Assembly: GCA_963966275.1 (NCBI GenBank)
Contig: CAWZYQ010000110.1
Coordinates: 1-12,911 of the forward strand
From: UBA10427 sp003500135
GTDB taxonomy: Bacteria > Bacteroidota > Bacteroidia > Cytophagales > Cyclobacteriaceae
Length of the DNA: 12,911 nt
Direction of reading: 5' to 3'
Shown here: positions 6,986 to 12,911 of the stretch, one piece after another
Layout of the letters: each line of letters starts with the position of its first letter
How positions within the stretch are numbered: position 1 is the stretch's first letter
Notes under the pieces: generated by a model
The model's input: only the letters and a program-made list of their open reading frames with translations
Told to the model about the DNA's origin: nothing
Database searches by the model: none
Program-made: the position numbers and the translations under genes

Positions 6986-7561
6986 CTAAAACAAAGAAGT
7001 GCCCTTATAAATATTCGACATTTCCAAAGGCGACAATTTACCGGTGAATGTCAAACGGTCATTGCTAAAAGCCCCTGATACAGTGGCCCTTGCATGCCCG
7101 TCTGAAGTAACCGTCATAATAATATTGGCTGGCCCTGTGCCGGGAGCCATAGTATTCATGCGAATGCTTATGGCCGATTTGGCTTTTTTGCCAGGGCTTA
7201 CTTCATATTTAGTAACCTTACCGTCGATGGTGATACCACCAATACCATTCCAGCCTATTAAACCGTTAAAAGCGAACTGCCATACATTTCGATCACCTTT
7301 TACAGCCACGAAGTTAGTGGTGGGGCTTAAATTGAATGTCTGTCCGTATTTTCCCTGTAACTGATAAGCTTCCAACACCCATTGTTTATTTTCAATAATC
7401 TGCAACAATGAGTCCTTGTTCGCTTTCATTTCAGCTTGCTTGAGCGCTTTTTTCTCAGCTTTTGACATTTTTTCCATCTCTTTGCCCTTATCGCTTTGGG
7501 CAAAGGAAATCGCTGTCATGCTGATAATAAACATCAAGGTCAATAATATTGTCCTTTTCAT
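6986..7561 (-). CDS. Exported DUF4251 family protein
   Basis: The 191-residue product begins with a clear signal peptide (MKRTILLTLMFIISMTAISFA, cleavage likely after A21, followed by Q22). A lysine- and glutamate-rich helix follows at about 23-50. The remainder matches the DUF4251 pattern found almost only in Bacteroidota: TTNFVAVKGD at 81-90, VWQFAFNGLIGWNGIGG at 93-109, TIDGKVTKYEV at 111-121, a repetitive beta section with SDGHARATVSG at 153-163, and the terminal LEMSNIYKGTSLF. The biochemical role of the family is unknown; it is probably periplasmic. The start is ATG at 7559-7561. It stands alone, divergent from the ceramidase homologue across 168 bases and convergent with the beta-CASP gene. 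Confidence 0.9.
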   Translation of the reverse strand: MKRTILLTLMFIISMTAISFAQSDKGKEMEKMSKAEKKALKQAEMKANKDSLLQIIENKQWVLEAYQLQGKYGQTFNLSPTTNFVAVKGDRNVWQFAFNGLIGWNGIGGITIDGKVTKYEVSPGKKAKSAISIRMNTMAPGTGPANIIMTVTSDGHARATVSGAFSNDRLTFTGKLSPLEMSNIYKGTSLF

Positions 7562-7729
7562 AGTTTGCCTTTCTTTAAGTTATAACAGCCAGTAAATTGC
7601 AAATAATATGCCATTAACCTTTCTATTAAGATTGAATATTAATGGCCTAGTTTTCTACTGATTAAAAATATTTCGGGTAACCATTCCATCTGGAAATTAG
7701 TTAATAATTATACTTAATTCAAATTAGCA

Positions 7730-8494
7730 ATGATTTTGTATTCTGAACCTGTTTCGAAGTATTACGACAGCCGATTGGACGGTGGCCCTGTATACACTGA
7801 GTACCATTCGGACTGGATCATAGTAGAGCCGTGGAATGCCATATCATCACTTATTATAGCCTTACCAGCAATATATTTTGCCATAAAGCTTTTCCCTAAA
7901 TACAGGTCATTTCCGTTTTTAAGCTTATGTATCCCTTTGCTCTTTCTCAATGGAATAGGAAGCACACTTTTTCATGCTTTTCGTGCAACCCCCGCGTTTT
8001 TGTTTCTGGATGCCCTTCCTGCTGCTATTTTGACATTGGCAGTCGGCATTCATTTCTGGTCGAAGGTTTTATCGTTTAAATGGATGGCTTGGTTGGTGGT
8101 ATTTTCAGCGCTGATGCTCCGGTTTGTAGTGGGTCAGTTTTTTGCACCACATACTGCTATTAATATTTCCTATGGCATAACCGGTGTTTTGATGTTTTTG
8201 CCCATGGTAATTTATTTAAAACGGACCAATTACTATAAGATCCGTTTTATCATAATTTCTGTAATTAGCCTTATCCTGGCGCTTTTTTTCCGGGAGGCAG
8301 ATGCATGGCCCAATCAATTTTTGCCCATGGGAACGCACTTCCTATGGCATGTCTTCAGTGGCATCGGCGGGTTTTACCTGGCTTCTTATTTATATGACGA
8401 TCGTATAAAAACCCTTAAAAAACGAGGGGAATATAATGTTGTAAAAACTGCCAATACACCTCATATTGGTATTGATTCTCAACGTAGTGCTTAA
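7730..8494 (+). CDS. Alkaline ceramidase family membrane hydrolase
   Basis: This is a 254-residue multi-pass membrane protein with about seven hydrophobic segments. It belongs to the alkaline ceramidase branch of the CREST hydrolases, which cleave the amide bond of ceramides. The signature residues are all present: S78 and H82 in GIGSTLFHAF, D94 in FLDALPA, and H203 and H207 in THFLWHV, matching the Ser, Asp and three-His zinc site of the family. EPWN at 33-36 corresponds to the EFWN of human ACER3, where the Glu helps bind calcium. Bacteroidota are known sphingolipid producers, so turnover of membrane ceramides or of environmental sphingolipids is a reasonable role, though the substrate cannot be read from sequence. 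The hydrophilic C-terminal tail after about 225 is variable. ATG at 7730 is the natural start; no operon partner is visible. Confidence 0.85.
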   Translation: MILYSEPVSKYYDSRLDGGPVYTEYHSDWIIVEPWNAISSLIIALPAIYFAIKLFPKYRSFPFLSLCIPLLFLNGIGSTLFHAFRATPAFLFLDALPAAILTLAVGIHFWSKVLSFKWMAWLVVFSALMLRFVVGQFFAPHTAINISYGITGVLMFLPMVIYLKRTNYYKIRFIIISVISLILALFFREADAWPNQFLPMGTHFLWHVFSGIGGFYLASYLYDDRIKTLKKRGEYNVVKTANTPHIGIDSQRSA

Positions 8495-8527
8495 TTGATC
8501 CTTTTAAACCTCATTTAAGAGGTCAAT
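8494..8527. terminator. Hairpin spanning two convergent gene ends
   Basis: A8494 to A8508 pairs with T8514 to T8527: five pairs (ATTGA with TCAAT), one bulged T, then nine pairs including one T-G wobble, closing a five-base loop (CCTCA). It covers the nine-base gap between the ceramidase stop and the opposing gene stop and enters the latter's coding end. It is AT-rich and lacks a T-run, so terminator activity is uncertain. Confidence 0.4.
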
Positions 8528-9085
8528 GGATTGCTTGAGGTTTTTCAACTTATTGCCGTACAGGATTTTAATGACATAGCGAATTGCAAGTACCACCAGC
8601 GATGCTCCTACCACAAGGGCAATCAGGGTAAAAGGATTTTGTAAATGATCCCATTCTGAACCATTTTCTTTTCCCGACCAGTAAACACCAAAAATGAACC
8701 CGGCCAATCCGGCCATATAGCTGATGATTTTATAATGATTCACAAACCTTTTCAGAATATGAAACATTTGCTTCAGGTACTGCTTCAATGAATCATTAAA
8801 GGAAATACGATTAATACTTTTGATTAAGAGACTATAATAGGTGATGGAGAATATACCGAATAAAAGAATTACAATGCCTATTGTGTTTTCTCCTTTGATA
8901 AAAAGCCAAATATTTACTAACGGAAATACCACCATATTCAGGTAGTGCTCCACCATAATGGTTTTTTTTATTTTGTCGATAATGTGCATAGGCTTTTTAT
9001 TTTTTACTTCAGATAAATACTCATCTGACAACTCCTGATCAGATGGATTTTTTTGCCATATATTTTTCAATTCATCCATTGCCAT
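8504..9085 (-). CDS. Four-helix membrane protein downstream of the ECF sigma factor
   Basis: I do not recognise a named family. The 193-residue protein has a hydrophilic N-terminus of about 45 residues starting MAMDELKNIWQKN, then four likely membrane helices near 48-64, 67-88, 118-137 and 152-175, and a short charged tail (KLKNLKQSIDLLNEV). Its start overlaps the end of the sigma gene by 14 bases from the first ATG, or 8 bases from the ATG two codons later, so it is coexpressed and probably coupled. Position and topology (cytosolic N-terminus of 40 to 50 residues, then membrane) suggest an anti-sigma factor for its neighbour. It lacks the HxxxCxxC zinc motif of classical anti-sigma domains, so this role is inferred from context alone. 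Confidence 0.8.
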   Translation of the reverse strand: MAMDELKNIWQKNPSDQELSDEYLSEVKNKKPMHIIDKIKKTIMVEHYLNMVVFPLVNIWLFIKGENTIGIVILLFGIFSITYYSLLIKSINRISFNDSLKQYLKQMFHILKRFVNHYKIISYMAGLAGFIFGVYWSGKENGSEWDHLQNPFTLIALVVGASLVVLAIRYVIKILYGNKLKNLKQSIDLLNEV

Positions 9086-9548
9086 TCAACATTTTTTTGA
9101 GCTGTGCTTTAATTCGATTGAGTTTCACACCAACATGGCTGATAGAAATCCCCAATATTTCGGCCATTTCTTTATAGCTTTTGTCTTCCAGGTAAAGCAA
9201 AATGACGGCCCTGTCCGGTTCCGGTAGTTTTTTAAGAGCGCGGTATAATTGCTGTATGGTCTCTTCCTTTTCAACAACTTCATCTTCAAACTGGTCATAG
9301 TTTTGAAGGGGAACCGTATCAATTGAATTCTTTCGTTGCTGGGTTAAGCAAACATTTAAGGTTACCCGGTATACCCACGTCGATGGTTGGGCTTCCCCCC
9401 GGAACGATTTCAAAGATCGCCACAGTTGAATAGAAACCTCCTGGAAATAATCTTTGAATTCTTCCTCGCCATTGGTGTAGGCCCGGCAAATCCTTGATAT
9501 GATTGCTGAATTTTTCCTGATCAACTCATTGAAAGTCGCTTCCTCCAT
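9072..9548 (-). CDS. ECF-type RNA polymerase sigma factor
   Basis: The 158-residue protein has the two-domain layout of group 4 sigma factors. Region 2 covers about 5-75, with DYFQEVSIQLWRSLKSF at 33-49 and STWVYRVTLNVC at 56-67, which binds core polymerase and the -10 element. Region 4 covers about 97-152, with LPEPDRAVILLYLEDKSYKEMAEILGIS giving the helix-turn-helix that reads the -35 element. No extra C-terminal domain is present. ATG at 9546-9548 is the start. A promoter-like pair of blocks lies directly upstream and is repeated in front of the divergent TraB/GumN gene, so autoregulation is likely. The downstream overlapping membrane gene is a candidate anti-sigma factor. Confidence 0.93.
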   Translation of the reverse strand: MEEATFNELIRKNSAIISRICRAYTNGEEEFKDYFQEVSIQLWRSLKSFRGEAQPSTWVYRVTLNVCLTQQRKNSIDTVPLQNYDQFEDEVVEKEETIQQLYRALKKLPEPDRAVILLYLEDKSYKEMAEILGISISHVGVKLNRIKAQLKKMLNGNG

Positions 9549-9562
9549 TGTGGCGGTTTATG

Positions 9563-9594
9563 TAGTTAGTATCGAGGTCCTTCAATTTATTACA
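9563..9594 (-). promoter_or_regulatory. Putative ECF promoter of the sigma operon
   Basis: Read on the minus strand, TGTAATAAAT (9594-9585), a 13-base spacer and TACTAACTA (9571-9563) precede the sigma gene. The same blocks with the same spacing face the opposite gene at 9650-9681. The first block fits a -35 position and the second a -10 position. The ATG is only 14 bases past the second block. Confidence 0.7.
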
Positions 9595-9649
9595 AGGTTT
9601 ACAAAAAAAAATATCCTGGAATTGATTTTTAAAAATAATCGCCAAGAAG

Positions 9650-9681
9650 TGTAATAAATCTGAACCCTGTGCTACTAACTA
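9650..9681 (+). promoter_or_regulatory. Putative ECF promoter of the TraB/GumN gene
   Basis: TGTAATAAAT (9650-9659), 13 bases, then TACTAACTA (9673-9681). Both blocks are identical to the pair in front of the sigma gene while the spacers differ at 10 of 13 positions, which points to selection on the blocks. Transcription would begin near 9687, so translation should start at the ATG at 9737 rather than at 9683. Confidence 0.7.
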
Positions 9682-9736
9682 AATGAGTTTGATCAAACCA
9701 ATAATTCTAAAATGTAAAACCGAAAATATTAAAACA

Positions 9737-10606
9737 ATGAAAAAGATATTATTGGCATTCTTATTTGTATTCGTTATTCTTTCTGGCAATAAGGAAGTTA
9801 AAGGTCAGGATCAATCCCTTCTCTGGAAGATCACAGGCAATGAACTGGAAGAACCCTCATATTTATACGGTACAATCCACCTCATTTGCCAGGATGAATT
9901 CTTCATGGACGACGCTGTAAAACAGGCATTTTCAAATACTGATCTGGTGGTACTGGAAATCGATTTTGACGATCCGAATTTGTCAGGTGAATTACAAAAA
10001 AACATGGTAAATCCGGGCAACAAGAATACAAGTGATGTTCTGAATGATGATCAAAAAGCCATACTTAACACTTATTTTAAGCAAAACTATGGCGCTGATC
10101 TATCCAGGTTGGGTGTGATGCGGCCCTTTGCATTGTTGTCAATGGTTATGCAAAAGCAAATCACTTGTGACAATGGAACTGTATCCTACGAAATGTCTTT
10201 TGTTCAACTTGCCCAGCAAGAAGAAAAGGATATATCGGGACTAGAAACAGTGGAAGAGCAGTTCACACTATTTGATGATATCCCAATTGAAGATCAATAT
10301 GGTTGGGTCGTGGAAAATATTGAAGATTCGGTGAAAATGCGAGAGGAGTACAATGCCTTGAAAAGCGCTTATATTCAGCAAGACCTTGATGCCCTTTTCG
10401 ATGTTTTTATTGAATCGGAACAATTTGAGTCCTATGCAGATGCACTCTTATACAAGCGCAATGCCAACTGGATTGAAGCGATAGAAGAATTTATTGCAGA
10501 AAAACCTTCATTTATTGCAGTAGGTGCGGGTCACCTGCCTTCCGAAAAAGGTGTGATTGCTTTGTTGAGAAATGCAGGGTATACCGTGACCCCGGTAACG
10601 GAATAA
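9737..10606 (+). CDS. Secreted TraB/GumN family protein
   Basis: From the ATG at 9737 the product is 289 residues and begins with a signal peptide (MKKILLAFLFVFVILS, cleavage probably near G23-Q24). There is no lipobox cysteine, so it should be periplasmic. An ATG at 9683 is in frame but adds 18 hydrophilic residues before the signal peptide and overlaps the predicted transcription start. The TraB/GumN (Tiki-like) fold is shown by LLWKITGN followed by SYLYGTIH at 41-48, VVLEID at 71-76, and the C-terminal FIAVGAGHLPSEKG, with GAGH at 263-266. The paired GxxH motifs (H48, H266) and E74 are the conserved positions proposed as a metal-dependent hydrolase or protease site. Substrate unknown. Its promoter matches that of the divergent sigma operon. 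Confidence 0.9.
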   Translation: MKKILLAFLFVFVILSGNKEVKGQDQSLLWKITGNELEEPSYLYGTIHLICQDEFFMDDAVKQAFSNTDLVVLEIDFDDPNLSGELQKNMVNPGNKNTSDVLNDDQKAILNTYFKQNYGADLSRLGVMRPFALLSMVMQKQITCDNGTVSYEMSFVQLAQQEEKDISGLETVEEQFTLFDDIPIEDQYGWVVENIEDSVKMREEYNALKSAYIQQDLDALFDVFIESEQFESYADALLYKRNANWIEAIEEFIAEKPSFIAVGAGHLPSEKGVIALLRNAGYTVTPVTE

Positions 10607-10622
10607 GGTATTCATCAACTGT

Positions 10623-10657
10623 ACAAAAGGCTTGGGGCACGACCTTATGCCTTTTGT
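10623..10657. terminator. Bidirectional terminator hairpin
   Basis: ACAAAAGGC (10623-10631) pairs perfectly with GCCTTTTGT (10649-10657) around a 17-base loop. It fills the gap between the convergent TraB/GumN and phosphotriesterase-family stops and is followed by T-rich sequence on the plus strand. Confidence 0.7.
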
Positions 10658-11677
10658 TTATTTTGGCATATTTCGCACCCTGATGCCAAATGCCCTGGCC
10701 GGGTTTACAGAAAGTAACTGGTTGATATCCGCATCTGAAAATCCGTTGGCTTTTAATTTTGGGATCACAAATTCGAATAAGTTGGTATAAGGCTGGACTT
10801 TCTGTTGTGTTTTTGCCGGGTCGAACCACCCGGCATCGTGTGAAACCAGGATATGGTCCAGTATGCCTTCATTTTTAGCAAAGATCAGCTTTTTGATATG
10901 GTTTTCATATTCCCAACCCATTCCATCCAGGCTAATCCAGCAGCCCAGCTCAGCTGCTTTTTTATAGTTGTTATAGTCTTCCTCATTTTGGGCATGTACC
11001 CAAATGAAGGCATTTGTTTTGACGCCATTGTTTGACAAAATTCTCAGTTGAGGCCAAAGGGCATTGGCCGGTCCTGTGTGTGAGGCGATGGTCAGTCCGG
11101 TTTTGAGATGGGTTAAAGCAGCCGCTTCGACCACCTTTGAATCCAGACTGTCAAGCGTATCTGTTGGATTCACACTTATTTTAATGAACCCGGGTTTTAT
11201 TTCAGTCCCGGCTATACCATTTTCATATTCGTCAATCCACATTTTGCTTAAGGCGAAAGCAGAACTATCTTCAACATATCCGGGTAAATATTTGTGGTTC
11301 ACTGCGCTGTATAGCCCTGTGTTGGTTATAATTTTCATCCCGGTAGCTTCTGAAATCGAAGCCAGTAATCGGACATCTCTGGCCAGATAATTTGGAGTCG
11401 CATCAACGAAGTACTTGATTTTAAATGGCTTTAGCTCTTCCAGGTAAGGTTTCATCGTTCGGAAGACCTCTTCACGATCCCAACGATCAGGATTTATGCG
11501 GTCAGCGCCAATAAAATCCACCAGAATGTGTTCATGCGAAAGCCATAGGTCATTCTCGCCTGGAATGTCAGGCCCACTCACGGTTTGTACCTCAAAGGTT
11601 GCGCTGGAATCACATCCGGAAGTCAGAATTAAGAAGACCGATATGATTATTAGCTGAAGGGTGATTAACTTTCTCAT
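10658..11677 (-). CDS. Phosphotriesterase-family lipoprotein hydrolase
   Basis: The 339-residue protein starts with a lipoprotein signal peptide ending in the lipobox LTSGC, lipidated at C22. The rest is an amidohydrolase barrel of the phosphotriesterase family. Binuclear metal ligands are visible in order: HxH at H48 and H50 (LSHEH), a bridging lysine at K166 (GFIKISVN), H200 (ASHTGP), H228 (WVHAQNEED) and D281 (VSHDAGWF). Most family members of this type are lactonases or act on unknown esters; organophosphate hydrolysis should not be assumed. It is probably anchored in the cell envelope. It is divergent from a sulfatase that also has a lipobox, across 149 bases, so a shared carbohydrate or ester degradation role is possible but not shown. 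Start is ATG at 11675-11677. Confidence 0.9.
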   Translation of the reverse strand: MRKLITLQLIIISVFLILTSGCDSSATFEVQTVSGPDIPGENDLWLSHEHILVDFIGADRINPDRWDREEVFRTMKPYLEELKPFKIKYFVDATPNYLARDVRLLASISEATGMKIITNTGLYSAVNHKYLPGYVEDSSAFALSKMWIDEYENGIAGTEIKPGFIKISVNPTDTLDSLDSKVVEAAALTHLKTGLTIASHTGPANALWPQLRILSNNGVKTNAFIWVHAQNEEDYNNYKKAAELGCWISLDGMGWEYENHIKKLIFAKNEGILDHILVSHDAGWFDPAKTQQKVQPYTNLFEFVIPKLKANGFSDADINQLLSVNPARAFGIRVRNMPK

Positions 11678-11826
11678 ATCTTAATATAATTAGCTCCGGT
11701 TAATTCTTCAAAAATTATTCCGGAAGCAGGTTTTTTGCATGAAATTTTGTATATCGCATAATAATATCGTTAACGTACACGATTAAACTATATAGACATT
11801 TTTAGTTAAAACCAGTAAAACTGATT

Positions 11827-12911
11827 ATGGCCGCTTTTAAAAGAATAATTCTTACCAGCATTTTATTGTCTCTGATTTTTTACACCGCCTGCAATCGTTC
11901 TCAGGAAAATCAAACTACCGATAAAGGTTCGCCACCCAACATCCTTTTTATCATGTCAGATGATCACGCATATCAGGCGATAAGCGCTTATCAGGATCAT
12001 TTGATCCAAACCCCAAATATTGATCGTCTGGCCGAAGAGGGAATGATGTTTACTAATGCATGCGTGACCAATTCCATATGTGCACCATCACGCGCAACGA
12101 TTCTCACCGGTAAACACAATCATTTGAATGGAAAAATTGACAATCGCTTACCATTTGATACCACTAACGTCACTTTTCCACAGATTTTTCAAAATAATGG
12201 CTATCAAACGGCCATGTACGGCAAGTTACACTTTGGGAATAACCCGAAAGGAGTAGATGATTTTATGATTTTACCAGGCCAGGGGAATTATATCAACCCA
12301 AAGTTCATAACACCTGAAGGCGATACAACTATTACGGGTTATGTTACGGATATCATTACCGACCTGACACTCGATTGGCTTAAAAATGAACGGGATACAG
12401 AAAAGCCGTTTATGATGATGTACCTTCATAAAGCACCGCACCGCCCATGGTGGCCCAGAGCAGATAAGTTTGCCGAGTTCAGTACAATGGAATTTCCATT
12501 GCCCTCTAATTTATTTGATGATTATGATAACAGAGGTACGGCAGCTAAAACCGCTGAAATGAACCTTTTGGAGCATATGCGCTATGAACATGACAGCAAG
12601 ATAAGGCCAACAACCTTAAAGGAAATGGGAAATGTTGAGCCGGATATCAGAATGTTTCCTCAGGGATTTTATGGTCCTTACAATCGTGCCAATGAGGAAC
12701 AAAAAGCTCAGTATGATCCGGTTTTAGAAAAGATCAACAGGGAATTCAGGGAAAACTGGCCCGATATGACTGACCGAGAAAAAATGATCTGGAAATACCA
12801 GCGCTACATGCAGGATTACCTGGCATGCATTTCATCTGTTGATGATAATGTAGGAAGGGTATTGGATTATCTGGATGAAAGTGGCTTGTCTGAAAATACC
12901 ATTGTAATTTA
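11827..12911 (+). CDS. Lipoprotein sulfatase, 3' end outside the window
   Basis: A single frame is open from the ATG at 11827 to the window edge, giving 361 residues without a stop; the gene is truncated only by the window. It begins with a lipoprotein signal (LSLIFYTAC, C22). The sulfatase metal site begins with MSDDH (D45, D46), and the modification motif CAPSR at 85-89 followed by ATILTGK marks C85 for conversion to formylglycine. LHKAPHRPWW near residue 199 provides further active-site residues. The YQRYMQDYLACISSVDDNVGRV segment near the right edge is typical of S1-family sulfatases acting on sulfated glycans, possibly of the N-acetylglucosamine-6-sulfatase type, which is a guess from memory. 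The enzyme needs a formylglycine maturase encoded elsewhere. A surface or periplasmic location is expected. Confidence 0.93.
   Translation, partial: MAAFKRIILTSILLSLIFYTACNRSQENQTTDKGSPPNILFIMSDDHAYQAISAYQDHLIQTPNIDRLAEEGMMFTNACVTNSICAPSRATILTGKHNHLNGKIDNRLPFDTTNVTFPQIFQNNGYQTAMYGKLHFGNNPKGVDDFMILPGQGNYINPKFITPEGDTTITGYVTDIITDLTLDWLKNERDTEKPFMMMYLHKAPHRPWWPRADKFAEFSTMEFPLPSNLFDDYDNRGTAAKTAEMNLLEHMRYEHDSKIRPTTLKEMGNVEPDIRMFPQGFYGPYNRANEEQKAQYDPVLEKINREFRENWPDMTDREKMIWKYQRYMQDYLACISSVDDNVGRVLDYLDESGLSENTIVI

Noticed and set aside
7610..7646. Inverted repeat GCCATTAA (7610-7617) and TTAATGGC (7639-7646) between the DUF4251 and ceramidase genes
   Set aside because: Eight-base arms with a 21-base spacer can arise by chance in a 168-base AT-rich spacer, and no regulator or second copy supports an operator.
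9683..9736. Upstream ATG giving an 18-residue extension of the TraB/GumN protein
   Set aside because: It places hydrophilic residues before a normal signal peptide and lies at the predicted transcription start; the ATG at 9737 fits better.

Overview
The window looks like chromosomal DNA of a Bacteroidota bacterium, most likely a Cytophagales or Flammeovirgaceae-like lineage. The grounds are family content rather than a database match: a DUF4251 lipid-exported protein, a TraB/GumN protein, bacterial lipoprotein hydrolases, a Bacteroidota-style alkaline ceramidase homologue, moderate-to-low GC, and AAGTTTA-type heptad repeats between genes. No rRNA, tRNA, CRISPR array, insertion sequence or phage gene was seen.

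Layout. Positions 1-332 are essentially non-coding, apart from a possible gene tail at the left edge. Positions 333-5531 form a molybdenum cofactor (Moco) island in four transcription blocks. On the minus strand is a small DUF7009-like gene followed by moaA. Divergent from it, on the plus strand, are moaD and moaE. Convergent with those, on the minus strand, are moaC and a mobB-like/mobA fusion. Divergent again, on the plus strand, are moeA and an overlapping metallo-beta-lactamase/beta-CASP ribonuclease-like gene. Together these cover GTP to cPMP (MoaA, MoaC), cPMP to molybdopterin (MoaD, MoaE), metal insertion (MoeA) and nucleotide attachment (MobA). The MoaD-activating enzyme MoeB, MogA/MoaB and molybdate transport are not in the window.

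From 6986 onward the genes look unrelated to Moco: an exported DUF4251 protein (minus), an integral-membrane ceramidase homologue (plus), a two-gene operon of an ECF sigma factor and a four-helix membrane protein (minus), a divergent secreted TraB/GumN protein (plus), a phosphotriesterase-family lipoprotein (minus), and a divergent lipoprotein sulfatase that runs off the right edge (plus). Three hairpins sit between convergent gene ends; two are clear.

The most informative new observation is in the sigma/TraB-GumN intergenic region. The same two-block element (TGTAATAAAT, 13 bases, TACTAACTA) occurs once facing each gene, with identical spacing. It looks like an autoregulated ECF promoter and its divergent target, so the sigma factor, its membrane partner and the TraB/GumN protein probably form one small regulon. 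The other notable points are a MobB-like domain with a degenerate P-loop fused to MobA, a Gly-Gly coding motif of moaD that doubles as the moaE ribosome binding site, and a ten-unit heptad repeat after moaE. I see no clearly undescribed multi-gene system beyond these.
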